NCBI GenBank assembly: GCA_049610385.1 | Contig: JBMYZL010000014.1 | Coordinates: forward strand, 18,329-82,328 | Reading direction: 5' to 3' | DNA from: JBMYZL01 sp049610385 | GTDB lineage: Bacteria > Bacteroidota > Bacteroidia > Flavobacteriales_D > Sanyastnellaceae | DNA length: 64,000 nucleotides | In this document: positions 24,637-33,191 of the stretch, in pieces | Position numbering within the stretch: the stretch's first letter is position 1 | Layout: each line of letters begins with the position of its first letter | Notes under the pieces: generated by a model | What the model was told of the DNA's origin: nothing | The model's input: the letters and a program-made list of their open reading frames with translations, nothing else | Databases searched by the model: none | Made by a program: the position numbers and the translations under genes

Positions 24637-25854
24637 ATGTACCCCACCCTCTATCATGCTTTCCTCGATTTGTTCGGATGGGACTGGCCCGTTTTGAAGC
24701 TGGTCAACTCTTTTGGATTCTTCGTCGCTCTTGCCTTTGTGGTTGCGGCCGCCTTGCTCCGAAAAGAACTCGACCGAATGCAAAAAATGGGGGTCTTCAA
24801 GCCCATCGCCTTTCAAATGATTGTGGGCAAAAAAGCCTCACCTCTTGACATCATGGGCCAAGGGTTGATTGGATTTCTTTTCGGATGGAAGTTCTTGTTT
24901 TTGATGTTCAATGCCGAGAGCCTGTTCAATGGTCCGACCTCACCTCAAGCCCATTTGTTCAGTGGCTCTGGGAGCCTAGGGATGGGGATTTTGTGCGCTT
25001 TGATCTTTGGGGGGATTCGTTGGTACAATGGGATGAAAAATGCCCTTCCGACCCCTGAGAATCGAACCGTTGAACTGCCTGCCTCAGAACATGTCGGCGC
25101 CATCGTCACTGCAGCAGCCATTGGGGGGCTGAGCGGAGCCAAGTTGTTTCACTTTTTGGAATACCCAGATGAATTTATAGCCTTCGTTCAACAACCATCG
25201 CTAAATGCATTTCTCGGCGGATTGACCATTTATGGAGGGTTGATTGTTGGTGGTTTGAGTGTTTATCTCGTCACGCGGATGCGAGGCCTATCCTTCCCAC
25301 ACATTGCTGATGCCACGGCTCCTGGCCTCATGCTGGCCTACGGCATTGGCCGAATTGGATGTCAAGTTTCTGGGGATGGAGATTGGGGGATTCCCAATCC
25401 GAACCCGAAACCTCAACTTCTCTCATGGTTGCCGGACTGGATGTGGAGTTATGCATTCCCGAACAATGTCAATGGCGTGTATGGCGCCCGATCAGCAGGT
25501 TATACAGGTAAACTCATTGCGCCGGAAGATCCTTGGCCCATCTTCGATGGGTATGGGACCTACTTGGATCCGGCAGTTTATCCGACAGCGTTTTATGAAA
25601 CTTTGATGGCGTCACTCATTTTTGCCGGACTCTGGGCATTGCGCAAGCGATGGATTCAACCCGGTAAAATTTTCGCCCTTTACTTGATGGCCAATGGACT
25701 GGAACGATTTGCCATTGAGAAAATCCGGGTAAATGTTGAAATGGATTGGCTGGGGCTCACTTTGACCCAAGCCGAGTGGATTTCCATGGCAACGGGACTG
25801 TCTGGCCTGGCCTTGTGGTTCTATGTGAGCCACCAAAAAATTAAACCCGCTTAA
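24637..25854 (+). CDS. lgt: Prolipoprotein diacylglyceryl transferase Lgt
   Basis: 405 residues, long for Lgt (usually 260-300) but in the range known for Bacteroidota. About seven membrane segments are visible. The Lgt signature region is present near residues 225-252: HIADATAPGLMLAYGIGRIGCQVSGDGDWG, holding the catalytic-region Arg and Gly residues, and a C-terminal block YPTAFYETLMASLIF. It transfers diacylglycerol from phosphatidylglycerol to the lipobox Cys of prolipoproteins, of which SusD, the GH13 amylase and others in this window are likely substrates. The extra length is in a hydrophilic insertion between residues 250 and 300 (from PNPNPKPQLLSWLP onward). Confidence 0.93.
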   Translation: MYPTLYHAFLDLFGWDWPVLKLVNSFGFFVALAFVVAAALLRKELDRMQKMGVFKPIAFQMIVGKKASPLDIMGQGLIGFLFGWKFLFLMFNAESLFNGPTSPQAHLFSGSGSLGMGILCALIFGGIRWYNGMKNALPTPENRTVELPASEHVGAIVTAAAIGGLSGAKLFHFLEYPDEFIAFVQQPSLNAFLGGLTIYGGLIVGGLSVYLVTRMRGLSFPHIADATAPGLMLAYGIGRIGCQVSGDGDWGIPNPNPKPQLLSWLPDWMWSYAFPNNVNGVYGARSAGYTGKLIAPEDPWPIFDGYGTYLDPAVYPTAFYETLMASLIFAGLWALRKRWIQPGKIFALYLMANGLERFAIEKIRVNVEMDWLGLTLTQAEWISMATGLSGLALWFYVSHQKIKPA

Positions 25855-25876
25855 ATCCTGGCCGTCTCAATAGCAG

Positions 25877-26437
25877 ATGGAAGCGCCGATTTGGATTAAA
25901 AACTTAAGTTCAACTGCACCTGCACCCGCACGAGAACTGGCCTTCAGGCAACTTCTGAAAGAATGGCACCGTCCCATATACCGCTACTGCAGAAGAATGT
26001 TATTCTCTCATGAAGATGCTGATGATGTGACGCAAGAAACGTTTATCCAAGTGTCCAAATCCGTAGATTCAATTCGCCATGAAGCTGCATTCAGCAATTG
26101 GTTGTATCGCATCGCGCATCGAAAGTGCTTGGATCATTTGGCCAAGACCAAAAGGAGCAAGATTTTCAACCCAGATGCCACTTCAGAAAGCCATGATATG
26201 CAGCTAGCGCGCTTGGAATCTGATCCGTGGTTTGTCGGTGACGAAGCCGAAAAAAAATTGCACGCCAGCATCCATTCCCTGCCACCAAGGCAAAAAGAGG
26301 TTTTTGTTTTGCGGTATTTTGAAGACATGGGATACGCTGAGATGGCACAGATTCTCAGTTTGAGCGAAGGAAGCCTCAAGGCCTCCTATCATCATGCAGT
26401 GCAAAAAATCAAAAGACACATCAACCTGAGCGATTAA
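25877..26437 (+). CDS. ECF-type RNA polymerase sigma factor
   Basis: 186 residues. Region 2 (about 25-90) shows HRPIYRYCRRMLFSHEDADDVTQETFIQV and the FSNWLYRIAHRKCLDHL helix that binds the -10 region; region 4 (about 130-182) has LPPRQKEVFVLRYFEDMGYAEMAQIL and the recognition helix SEGSLKASYHHAVQKIKRHI. No sigma regions 1 or 3 are present, so it is an ECF (group 4) factor. The following two genes (a small membrane protein and a Spy/CpxP-like protein) suggest it answers an envelope signal. Confidence 0.93.
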   Translation: MEAPIWIKNLSSTAPAPARELAFRQLLKEWHRPIYRYCRRMLFSHEDADDVTQETFIQVSKSVDSIRHEAAFSNWLYRIAHRKCLDHLAKTKRSKIFNPDATSESHDMQLARLESDPWFVGDEAEKKLHASIHSLPPRQKEVFVLRYFEDMGYAEMAQILSLSEGSLKASYHHAVQKIKRHINLSD

Positions 26438-26471
26438 ACCTGAACCGAATATGTCCGTCTAATTCTTGAAA

Positions 26472-26837
26472 ATGAATCGAAAGCCACCCCCATTTCCTTT
26501 TGAAGTACCCGAACAGTACTTCGAACAATCGGCGGAAAAAATCCTTCGCAAAATGAATGCAGGTGATAACAAAAGAATGTACACCAGATTTCATTTTCGT
26601 GCTGCGTCTATTGCCTTGGTTTTGGCCTCGGGAGCTGCTTGGATGGGCATAAATCACCACCAAGCCCAACAGTGCCAAACATTCACGTGCCTTCTCGAAA
26701 CCACAGAAACAGAAATTCTTGAAGCAGAAATGCAACATCTGCTAAATGAAGAACTTTGGAACATAAGTGCGAAAACTTGGCCTGATTGGATAGAAACCGA
26801 TCTTCTTGATGATGTTGAATCCCTGAAAAATTTCTAA
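26472..26837 (+). CDS. Small single-pass membrane protein, probable anti-sigma factor-like partner of the ECF sigma
   Basis: 121 residues from ATG 26472. The N-terminal 35 residues are hydrophilic and presumably cytoplasmic (RKPPPFPFEVPEQYFEQSAEKILRKM), one membrane segment follows (about residues 46-61, ASIALVLASGAAWMGI), and the rest is acidic and presumably periplasmic. The P-x-x-YF start resembles small membrane proteins that follow ECF sigma genes in Bacteroidota. No zinc-binding anti-sigma motif is seen. It lies 34 bases after the sigma gene and one base before the next. The partner role is inferred from position. Confidence 0.65.
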   Translation: MNRKPPPFPFEVPEQYFEQSAEKILRKMNAGDNKRMYTRFHFRAASIALVLASGAAWMGINHHQAQQCQTFTCLLETTETEILEAEMQHLLNEELWNISAKTWPDWIETDLLDDVESLKNF

Positions 26838-26838
26838 A

Positions 26839-27339
26839 ATGTATAGATCCCGCATGAGGAAAATCTCGGTAGCCCTTCTATTTGGATTCTGCTCAAATGC
26901 ACTTTTCGCCCAGCCAGACATGGGCCCACGAGGTGCCCGACAAAATTCCGAAAGATTCGAAGCTTTGCGTATGGCCTTCATTACTGAAGCCTTGGACCTG
27001 ACCACAGCAGAAGCTGAGGTGTTTTGGCCCGTGATGCGAGAGCATCAATTGGAAATGAAAACGGCCCAGTCCGAATTAGACAGCCTCAGTGCCAACATCC
27101 TTGAAGGTTCCAAACTATCTGATGCAGAATGCTTGGTCCTGATGGATCGCATCCATGAACTTCGGGTAGAGGAGCTAACTGCCCATGACGCTTGGATACG
27201 AGAGGTGGCAGATATATTGGATCCACAACGTGCCGTCAAATTGCCCATTTTGGAAGAGCGATTCCGCAAGCGGATTTTTCAAGAATTGCAAAACAGGTCT
27301 AACCCCCGAAGACCATCAAATCGACGAGGTCCTCGATGA
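26839..27339 (+). CDS. Spy/CpxP-like periplasmic protein
   Basis: 166 residues with a signal peptide ending ALFAQ (an internal ATG at 26854 is an alternative start). The mature part is almost wholly helical: RFEALRMAFITEALDLTTAEAEVFWPVMREHQ near residues 35-65 matches the Spy/CpxP LTxAQ-like helices (LDLTTAEAEVFW), then EELTAHDAWIREVADIL and a Arg-rich tail. CpxP-like proteins bind misfolded periplasmic proteins and dampen envelope-stress signalling. The triad sigma, membrane protein and Spy-like protein is a recurrent Bacteroidota arrangement. It is convergent with msrB, 16 bases away. Confidence 0.78.
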   Translation: MYRSRMRKISVALLFGFCSNALFAQPDMGPRGARQNSERFEALRMAFITEALDLTTAEAEVFWPVMREHQLEMKTAQSELDSLSANILEGSKLSDAECLVLMDRIHELRVEELTAHDAWIREVADILDPQRAVKLPILEERFRKRIFQELQNRSNPRRPSNRRGPR

Positions 27340-27355
27340 CGCTGTAGAAAAGAGT

Positions 27356-27778
27356 TCACTGCTCCTTGGCCTCGTTGTCCGCTCGGAATTGGAGTGCGAC
27401 ACCATTGACACAATGGCGCATTCCTGTTTGGGTTGGGCCATCGGGAAACACATGCCCCAGGTGCCCTCCGCATTGGGAACATCTCATTTCAACGCGAACC
27501 ATGCCGTGCGATTGATCGAGGTGCTCAGTGACTGCCTCTGAATCAATGGCTTGATCAAAACTGGGCCATCCACACCCTGAATTAAACTTAGATTCTGAAG
27601 CATACAAGGGCTGAACACAACCTCTGCAAACATAGGTTCCAGCACGGTTTTCTTGATTCAACGCAGAACTCCAAGGTCTCTCAGTCCCGCTATTTCTCAG
27701 CACGTCGAAACTTTCGGCATCCAGCCGTTCTGCCCATTCCTCATCAGTCAAGGAGCGAAAAAACTCTTTTGAACTCAT
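27356..27778 (-). CDS. msrB: Peptide-methionine (R)-S-oxide reductase MsrB
   Basis: 140 residues, usual MsrB length. The zinc site CRGC (about 50-53) and CSQC (about 98-101), the FNSGCGWPSFDQ segment and the catalytic Cys in MRHCVNGVALQF (near 120) are present. It reduces methionine-R-sulfoxide in proteins using thioredoxin. The ATG overlaps the DEAD-box helicase stop codon by four bases (27775-27778), so the two genes form an operon. No signal peptide is seen, so it acts in the cytoplasm. Confidence 0.95.
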   Translation of the reverse strand: MSSKEFFRSLTDEEWAERLDAESFDVLRNSGTERPWSSALNQENRAGTYVCRGCVQPLYASESKFNSGCGWPSFDQAIDSEAVTEHLDQSHGMVRVEMRCSQCGGHLGHVFPDGPTQTGMRHCVNGVALQFRADNEAKEQ

Positions 27779-29091
27779 TGCGCTTTTTGCCCTCCCTTCG
27801 GTCCTTTGTGGAATCGTCGCGCATTCTTCTTTTGGGCATGTTGTTCGCCTGACGTTGACAATTTTTTGCGCTTATTCGATCCCTTTCGTTTTAAATTCTT
27901 GCCTTTTCTGTTCTCATTAGACCTTCCTCCTCCCACCCCTCGTCCGGTATATGCCGGTCCTTCACCCAATTCTTCGGGTATGGCCAATTTGGGAACGGAT
28001 TTCTCAATCAATTTCTCAATGCGCTTGAATCGCATTTGATCTTCCGGACTCACCAATGTAATTCCCTCGCCATCCCTGTCGGCACGAGCGGTTCTTCCGA
28101 TGCGATGAACGTAATCTTCTTCATTGGGCGGAACATCATAATTGATGACCAACTCAATGTTGTCGATGTCGATGCCGCGACTAACTACGTCTGTTGCAAC
28201 AAGGATGGGGATTTTCCGCTGGCGGAAAGCCAGCATCACATCCTCACGTTCATTTTGATCGAGATCTGAACTGATGCGATCGCATTGAATCCCTGCTTTT
28301 TTCAACGCTCGAACCACACTGGAAACCGTTCTCTTGCGACTGGTGAAAACAATGCCACTTTTTACGTTTCGCTCTTTCAAAACACGGACCAAAACTGAAT
28401 CCTTCTGGTGATCAAACAAAATGTAAGCCCCCTGTTTGATTTTTTCCGCCGGCTTCGAGAGCGCCAATTTCACCGTGGCCGGGTTGTTCAGCAAATCCCT
28501 CGCCAACTTGTCAATTCGATCAGGCATCGTCGCTGAAAACAACAAGGTTTGGCGTTCCTTTTTGCAATGGTCTGCAATCCGCAAAATATCCCCTAGGAAC
28601 CCCATATCCAGCATCCGATCCGCCTCATCCAAAATCAAAGCCATCAACTCACTCAAATCCACGTAGCCCAAATTCAGATGCGAAAGCAAACGACCCGGCG
28701 TGGCAATGATGATGTCCGCCCCTTCTTTCAAGGCTTTTTTCTCACGCGCAAAATCATGCCCCGACCCCCCTCCGTATATGGCCAGTGAAGTCACCTTGGC
28801 ATAATACCCAAATCCTTCGACTGCCTGATCAATCTGTGTGGCAAGTTCTCGGGTAGGAACAATGATCAGCGCCTTGACCTTTCCGTTGTCTGGGGTGTCC
28901 AAGATTCGATCAATCGTCGGAAGCAAGAAGGCTGCCGTCTTCCCTGTTCCAGTCTGAGCAACCCCCATCAAATCTCTTCCTTCGAGAATGGATGGAATGG
29001 CTTTGCTTTGAATGGGCGTGGCTTTGACAAACCCCATGGCATCCAAAGCGTCCATCACATCTGGATGCAAGCGCATGTCGTCGAAGCGCAT
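27775..29091 (-). CDS. DEAD-box ATP-dependent RNA helicase (RhlE-like)
   Basis: 438 residues from ATG 29091 (a TTG seven codons earlier is unlikely). All DEAD-box motifs are present in order: Q motif (FVKATPIQSKAIP), I (AQTGTGKTAA), Ia (PTRELATQ), GG/TPGR (ATPGRLL), II (LDEADRML), III (FSATMP), IV (GIVFTSR), V (VATDVVSRGIDI) and VI (HRIGRTAR). The C-terminal 60 residues are basic and disordered (GGGRSNENRKGKNLKRKG), typical of RNA chaperone-like helicases. It probably remodels ribosomal or messenger RNA. It is the first gene of a two-gene unit with msrB. Confidence 0.95.
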   Translation of the reverse strand: MRFDDMRLHPDVMDALDAMGFVKATPIQSKAIPSILEGRDLMGVAQTGTGKTAAFLLPTIDRILDTPDNGKVKALIIVPTRELATQIDQAVEGFGYYAKVTSLAIYGGGSGHDFAREKKALKEGADIIIATPGRLLSHLNLGYVDLSELMALILDEADRMLDMGFLGDILRIADHCKKERQTLLFSATMPDRIDKLARDLLNNPATVKLALSKPAEKIKQGAYILFDHQKDSVLVRVLKERNVKSGIVFTSRKRTVSSVVRALKKAGIQCDRISSDLDQNEREDVMLAFRQRKIPILVATDVVSRGIDIDNIELVINYDVPPNEEDYVHRIGRTARADRDGEGITLVSPEDQMRFKRIEKLIEKSVPKLAIPEELGEGPAYTGRGVGGGRSNENRKGKNLKRKGSNKRKKLSTSGEQHAQKKNARRFHKGPKGGQKAQ

Positions 29092-29155
29092 GTTTTCTGT
29101 AGATAATTCCAAGGTGTGAAGTTACGCTACAAGATTCAAGTTCGCCCGTGCAACA

Positions 29156-29184
29156 TTGTTCAATGTAGAGTTGTTCTAACTTCG
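29156..29184 (+). promoter_or_regulatory. Promoter candidate of the PKD/CHU_C protein gene
   Basis: TTG at 29156-29158, 18 bases, then taacttcg at 29177-29184 fits the Bacteroidota pattern with C in place of one T in the -7 box. The start codon is 16 bases downstream. Confidence 0.45.
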
Positions 29185-29200
29185 TTCCGAGTTTTCAAAA

Positions 29201-31900
29201 ATGCACATATCTTCTCATTTCGGCTTCCGGCTTCACCTTTTGAGCCTTCTGCTGTTCATCGCTGGTTGGGTTCCCTCTGCTCGGGCTGATCACGCGATGG
29301 GTGGAGAAATCACCTACACCTATCTGGGCGGAGGTCAATTTGAGATCACAGTGTTCTTCTACCGAGAATGCTTTGAAAATGGAATGTCTGGAAACAATCT
29401 GGATGACAACATCAGTATAGGTGTATTTGAAGGAAACAACACCTTTGCGATATTGACCGTCCCGCTGGACAACAGCACGACAAATGCTGTTGACGTGACC
29501 TTAGAAAATCCCTGTGGCAATTTGCCGCCAAATCTTTGCATGCAAAGATTGGAATACAGCACCACGGTGTATTTACCAGCCAGCCCAGTGGGCTACGATT
29601 TGGTTTTTGAACGGTGTTGCCGCAACTCGGGCATTGTCAACATTTCCAATCCTGAAGCCGTGGGCATTGGACTGACAACGCAAATTCCGCCCATGACAGA
29701 TGACGACAACCCCAATTCGTCACCTTTGTTCAACATCTATCCACCTTCGGGATTGTGTGCAAATTTTGATTTTTTCTTGGATCAAAGTGCCACTGATGCG
29801 GACGGGGATTCTCTGGCATATAGTCTGTGCACGCCTTGGAATGGAGGAAGTCAAATAGCCCCTGCTCCTGTTCCGTCTCCCGCAAACACTTTAACAACCA
29901 TTCCTTGGGCCGGAGGATTTGGCGCCTTGGACCCCATCACAGCCAACCCCAGTTTTGAAATCGACCCGACCACAGGTCAGGTCACTGGATACCCAACTCA
30001 ATTGGGCGCATTCGTGGTTGGGATTTGTGTCAGCGAATACCGCGACGGGGAATTGCTGAGTACAGTCATGCGTGATTTTCAAATGAATGTTGTGAATTGT
30101 GACCCGACCATCATTTCCGCGGTCTCACCCCAAACCACGGATCAACTTTGTGTCGGGGAAACTCTAGAATTCACGGAACAAAGCATCGGGGCACAATCTT
30201 ATTTGTGGGATTTCGGTGCGCCTGGCAATGCAGATGTGAGTACACTGCCCAATCCATCCTACACCTTTCCCGATACCGGTGTTTATGAAGTGACATTGAT
30301 TGTCAATCCAGATTGGCCATGCGCAGACACCGCTACAAGTACGTTTTATGTTTATGAACCGCTGAATCTTTCAGTTAGCGTTTTTGATTATCAATGTTTG
30401 GGCAACGGCATGGAGGCGTTTCAACTTGAAGGAGAAGGCGCATTCAATGTCAACACCGACATTGCTTGGAGTTTTCCGAGCGGGTCCCCCAATTCTGCGG
30501 GAACCCTCATCACCCCGTGGATTGAAGTGGAACAGGGATTGGATTGGTCGGCCAACTTCTTCGCTACTCATTTTGGATGTGAATCAGACATTGACTTTGA
30601 TTGGACTGCACCTGAAGTGCCCGTCGCGGATGTAGAGGATCAGACTGCCTTTTGCAGCGGGCTGGACTTCACATTCACCAATCTTTCGACCAATGCAGCA
30701 ACTTACTTGTGGGATTTCGGGGTGGCCAACGTAAACGATGACATCAGCTTCGAAGAAAATCCAGATTTTTCATATCCGATTTATGGAAATTACACCGTGA
30801 CTCTCATTGCGTCCACCCCATATACATGCCCGGATACGGCCTATGCATCGGTTTCCATAGACCCACCCTTGGACCCCACTTTTACAGGTGCTTCCTCTGA
30901 TTGTTTCAGTTCACACAATCTCGATTTGCTAGCCACCGGGAGCAACCCAGCTGAGGCCAATTATACTTGGTCTTTCGGCGGTCCGGCCACCACTTTTGCC
31001 TCCAGCCCAACTCAAATTACAGGGTTGCAATTTGACCAACCTGGTGATTACGTCATCACCTTGACCGTGGAAGCCAATGGCTGCACCGAACTCTTCAATG
31101 CGCCCGTGAGCATCGTAGAAGACCCCACAATTGGATTCGAAGTTTCCAACCCAGGGGGTTGCCCACCGTTGACGGTTCAATTCACAAATACCAGCACTTC
31201 GGAAACCATGGTCTCTTACCTCTGGAATTTCGGAGACGGTGATCAATCTGTGCAAACTTCACCCTCGCATGTATACACCATTCCAGGCACCTACACGGTG
31301 AGTTTGGATATGGGCACAGGTGGAAATTGTGTCACCCAGCTGAACATGACCAATGAGGGATTGATTCAAGTGTCAGAGCCGCCTGAGGCTGGTTTCGACA
31401 TTACACCGAACAGCGTTGACATCTTGAATCCAGAAGTTGCAATAGAATATTTAGGGGCTCCAGGCATGACGGTTTATTACAGCATGGGCGATGGAGGAAG
31501 TCTAAATGCATCTTCTGGGACTTACCTGTTTTCAGATGGAGGCGTCTTTGAAGTGATTCAAACCGTGGTGGACCCTTCGGGTTGTGCCTCAACCGCCCAA
31601 GGACAGGTAGCCGTGAGTGGAACCGTCGTTTATTGCCCCACAGCATTTTCCCCCAACAATGATGGCGTCAATGATATATGGCTTCCAGTGGCCTCAGGCG
31701 TTCTGGCCTATCAATTAGATGTCTATGATCGTTGGGGTGAATGGATTTGGTCATCCACCGACCCAGACGAGCCCTGGTTGGGACAACACGGAAGCGGAAA
31801 CCATTTTGTTCAGGATGGTGTGTATTCTTGGGTTTTGCGCTTAGAGGATGACCTGAGAAACCCCAAAATATTGGAAGGCAGCGTTTTGCTCTTTCGGTAG
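29201..31900 (+). CDS. Secreted PKD-domain surface protein with gliding motility-associated C-terminal (CHU_C) domain
   Basis: 899 residues with a signal peptide (about 1-29, ending SARA). The N-terminal 290 residues begin DHAMGGEITYTYLGGGQFEI, the standard start of these proteins. At least four PKD modules follow, each with the WDFG or WNFGDG core: QSYLWDFGAPGN (about 335), ATYLWDFGVAN (about 500), ANYTWSFGG (about 585) and VSYLWNFGDGDQSV (about 675). The end (about 805-899) is a CHU_C/T9SS type B sorting domain: YCPTAFSPNNDGVNDIWLP ... DVYDRWGEWIW ... VQDGVYSWVLRL. Exported by T9SS and probably adhesive; the ligand is unknown. It is transcribed alone from a promoter-like site. Confidence 0.93.
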   Translation: MHISSHFGFRLHLLSLLLFIAGWVPSARADHAMGGEITYTYLGGGQFEITVFFYRECFENGMSGNNLDDNISIGVFEGNNTFAILTVPLDNSTTNAVDVTLENPCGNLPPNLCMQRLEYSTTVYLPASPVGYDLVFERCCRNSGIVNISNPEAVGIGLTTQIPPMTDDDNPNSSPLFNIYPPSGLCANFDFFLDQSATDADGDSLAYSLCTPWNGGSQIAPAPVPSPANTLTTIPWAGGFGALDPITANPSFEIDPTTGQVTGYPTQLGAFVVGICVSEYRDGELLSTVMRDFQMNVVNCDPTIISAVSPQTTDQLCVGETLEFTEQSIGAQSYLWDFGAPGNADVSTLPNPSYTFPDTGVYEVTLIVNPDWPCADTATSTFYVYEPLNLSVSVFDYQCLGNGMEAFQLEGEGAFNVNTDIAWSFPSGSPNSAGTLITPWIEVEQGLDWSANFFATHFGCESDIDFDWTAPEVPVADVEDQTAFCSGLDFTFTNLSTNAATYLWDFGVANVNDDISFEENPDFSYPIYGNYTVTLIASTPYTCPDTAYASVSIDPPLDPTFTGASSDCFSSHNLDLLATGSNPAEANYTWSFGGPATTFASSPTQITGLQFDQPGDYVITLTVEANGCTELFNAPVSIVEDPTIGFEVSNPGGCPPLTVQFTNTSTSETMVSYLWNFGDGDQSVQTSPSHVYTIPGTYTVSLDMGTGGNCVTQLNMTNEGLIQVSEPPEAGFDITPNSVDILNPEVAIEYLGAPGMTVYYSMGDGGSLNASSGTYLFSDGGVFEVIQTVVDPSGCASTAQGQVAVSGTVVYCPTAFSPNNDGVNDIWLPVASGVLAYQLDVYDRWGEWIWSSTDPDEPWLGQHGSGNHFVQDGVYSWVLRLEDDLRNPKILEGSVLLFR

Positions 31901-31956
31901 TGAGTCGCCCTTGTAGGTGCATCAAAAGACCGAATCAAGGAATAAGAGGAGATTTC

Positions 31957-31987
31957 TTGCTTGGAAACGTCCATTCCAATATATTCG
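31957..31987 (+). promoter_or_regulatory. Promoter candidate of the DUF3276 gene
   Basis: TTG at 31957-31959, 20 bases, then tatattcg at 31980-31987. The ATG at 32002 is 14 bases downstream, giving a very short leader. The site supports the start at 32002 or 32005 rather than a longer protein. Confidence 0.45.
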
Positions 31988-32001
31988 CCATAGACGACAA
32001 T

Positions 32002-32370
32002 ATGATGAGTGACTACAACAACAAGGAGGAACTTTATTCCAAACCTGTTCGAGCTGGCAAAAGAACCTACTTCTTTGATGTCAAAGCCACACGCGGAAAG
32101 GATTTGTACATGACCATCACAGAAAGCAAACGCAGATTTGATGATGATGGCGGCGTGCATTATCAGAAGCACAAGATTTTCCTCTACCGGGAAGATTTTG
32201 AAAAGTTTGAGCAAGGCTTCATTGATGCAACAGACAAGATTCAGGAGTTGATGGCGACAGGAGAATTTCGGGATCCCATTTCAGAAAGAGCAGAAATGGA
32301 GGAAACGAACTCTGGCAATGAATCTGAGTCTTCTGATGTCACGAATGACATCAGTTTTGAAGATTTGTAA
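32002..32370 (+). CDS. PUR-alpha-like DNA/RNA-binding protein (DUF3276)
   Basis: 122 residues from ATG 32002 (ATG 32005 equally possible). The PUR repeat is unmistakable: SKPVRAGKRTYFFDVKATRGKDLYMTITESKRRF (about 12-45) and HKIFLYREDFEKFEQGF (about 54-70). An acidic tail of about 40 residues (EETNSGNESESSDV) follows. DUF3276 proteins form dimers with a PUR fold that binds single-stranded purine-rich nucleic acid; they are nearly universal in Bacteroidota and function as small regulators or RNA chaperones that are poorly defined. Confidence 0.9.
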   Translation: MMSDYNNKEELYSKPVRAGKRTYFFDVKATRGKDLYMTITESKRRFDDDGGVHYQKHKIFLYREDFEKFEQGFIDATDKIQELMATGEFRDPISERAEMEETNSGNESESSDVTNDISFEDL

Positions 32371-32392
32371 ATCAAGGGATTACAAAAGATTT

Positions 32393-32418
32393 TGATGGTG
32401 GAAAACTTTCCACCATCA
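32393..32418. terminator. Perfect 12-bp hairpin without U-tract between DUF3276 and the UPF0173 gene
   Basis: tgatggtggaaa (32393-32404) and its exact complement (32407-32418) are separated by two bases, so a 10-11 bp stem with a tight loop can form. It begins 22 bases past a stop codon, where a terminator would sit, but the downstream side (gcgcttcatg) has no T-run; an a-rich/t-rich stretch lies only upstream. It may protect the 3' end of the upstream mRNA or be an operator. Confidence 0.45.
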
Positions 32419-32434
32419 GCGCTTCATGGGGCGT

Positions 32435-32442
32435 TATCTTTG
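32435..32442 (+). promoter_or_regulatory. Promoter -7 box candidate of the UPF0173-parAB gene group
   Basis: tatctttg matches the TAnnTTTG consensus exactly. It lies 17 bases before ATG 32460 and just after the hairpin at 32393-32418. A clear TTG at the usual distance upstream is lacking. Because it would overlap the alternative GTG at 32445, it favours ATG 32460 as the start. Confidence 0.4.
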
Positions 32443-32459
32443 GGGTGAATCTCATTGTC

Positions 32460-33164
32460 ATGGACCTCACCTTTCACGGACATTCTTGCATCGGATGGAC
32501 ACACAGCGAAGGGACATTGCTGATTGACCCGTTCATTACAGGTAATGCCTTGTGCCCCTATGACATCCACGACGTTCATGCAGATGTCGTGCTTGTGACT
32601 CATGGACATGAAGATCACATCGCTGATGCGGTCGAATTGGCTCGACGAGAAAATACCCAAATTTTTGCACCCTTTGAAATCGCAAACTGGCTTGTTCAGG
32701 AAGGAGGTACTAAAGTCGTCGGCATGAATCCAGGCGGTATCGCGGCATTCGGAAAAGCACGAGCAAGAATGGTCAATGCGATTCATTCCAGCAGCTTGCC
32801 CGATGGTTCATATGGTGGTCAAGCCACAGGATATGTCATCGAAATGGATGGAGAACGATTTTACCATGCCGGAGACACAGCATTGACCGCAGATATGGAC
32901 TTGATTGGGAAATTATGGCCATGTCGCATTGCGGCCCTTCCTGTCGGTGGCCTTTTCACCATGGGCGTTGAGGATGCCCTGATCGCGGCAGAAATGTGTG
33001 GTGCTCAAGAAGTTTTGGCCATGCACTATGACACCTTCCCCCCAATCTGCATTGAACCATCTCAAAAGAAAGACGCCATCGACATGTTTTCAGCGGCCGG
33101 TTTGACGTTACATTTTTGGGATCCGGGAACAACCCAACGAATGAATGGAAAAATCGAATCTTGA
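32460..33164 (+). CDS. UPF0173-family metal-dependent hydrolase (metallo-beta-lactamase fold)
   Basis: 234 residues from ATG 32460 (MDLTFHGHSCIGW, the family N-terminus). The zinc motif HGHEDH is at residues 48-53, preceded by DVVLVT; further ligand-region motifs are HSSSLPDG near 105, YHAGDTALTADM near 135 and a terminal HYDTFPP near 190. Members of UPF0173 are cytoplasmic hydrolases of unknown substrate. It precedes parA by 27 bases in the same direction and may be cotranscribed with the chromosome partition genes. Confidence 0.9.
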   Translation: MDLTFHGHSCIGWTHSEGTLLIDPFITGNALCPYDIHDVHADVVLVTHGHEDHIADAVELARRENTQIFAPFEIANWLVQEGGTKVVGMNPGGIAAFGKARARMVNAIHSSSLPDGSYGGQATGYVIEMDGERFYHAGDTALTADMDLIGKLWPCRIAALPVGGLFTMGVEDALIAAEMCGAQEVLAMHYDTFPPICIEPSQKKDAIDMFSAAGLTLHFWDPGTTQRMNGKIES

Positions 33165-33191
33165 ATTGAAATTTTGAATGCCAACAAAGCA

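Noticed and set aside
32002..32010. Longer DUF3276 protein starting at 31900
   Set aside because: The extension overlaps the previous gene's stop, has no similarity to the family, and would pass through the promoter-like site at 31957-31987.
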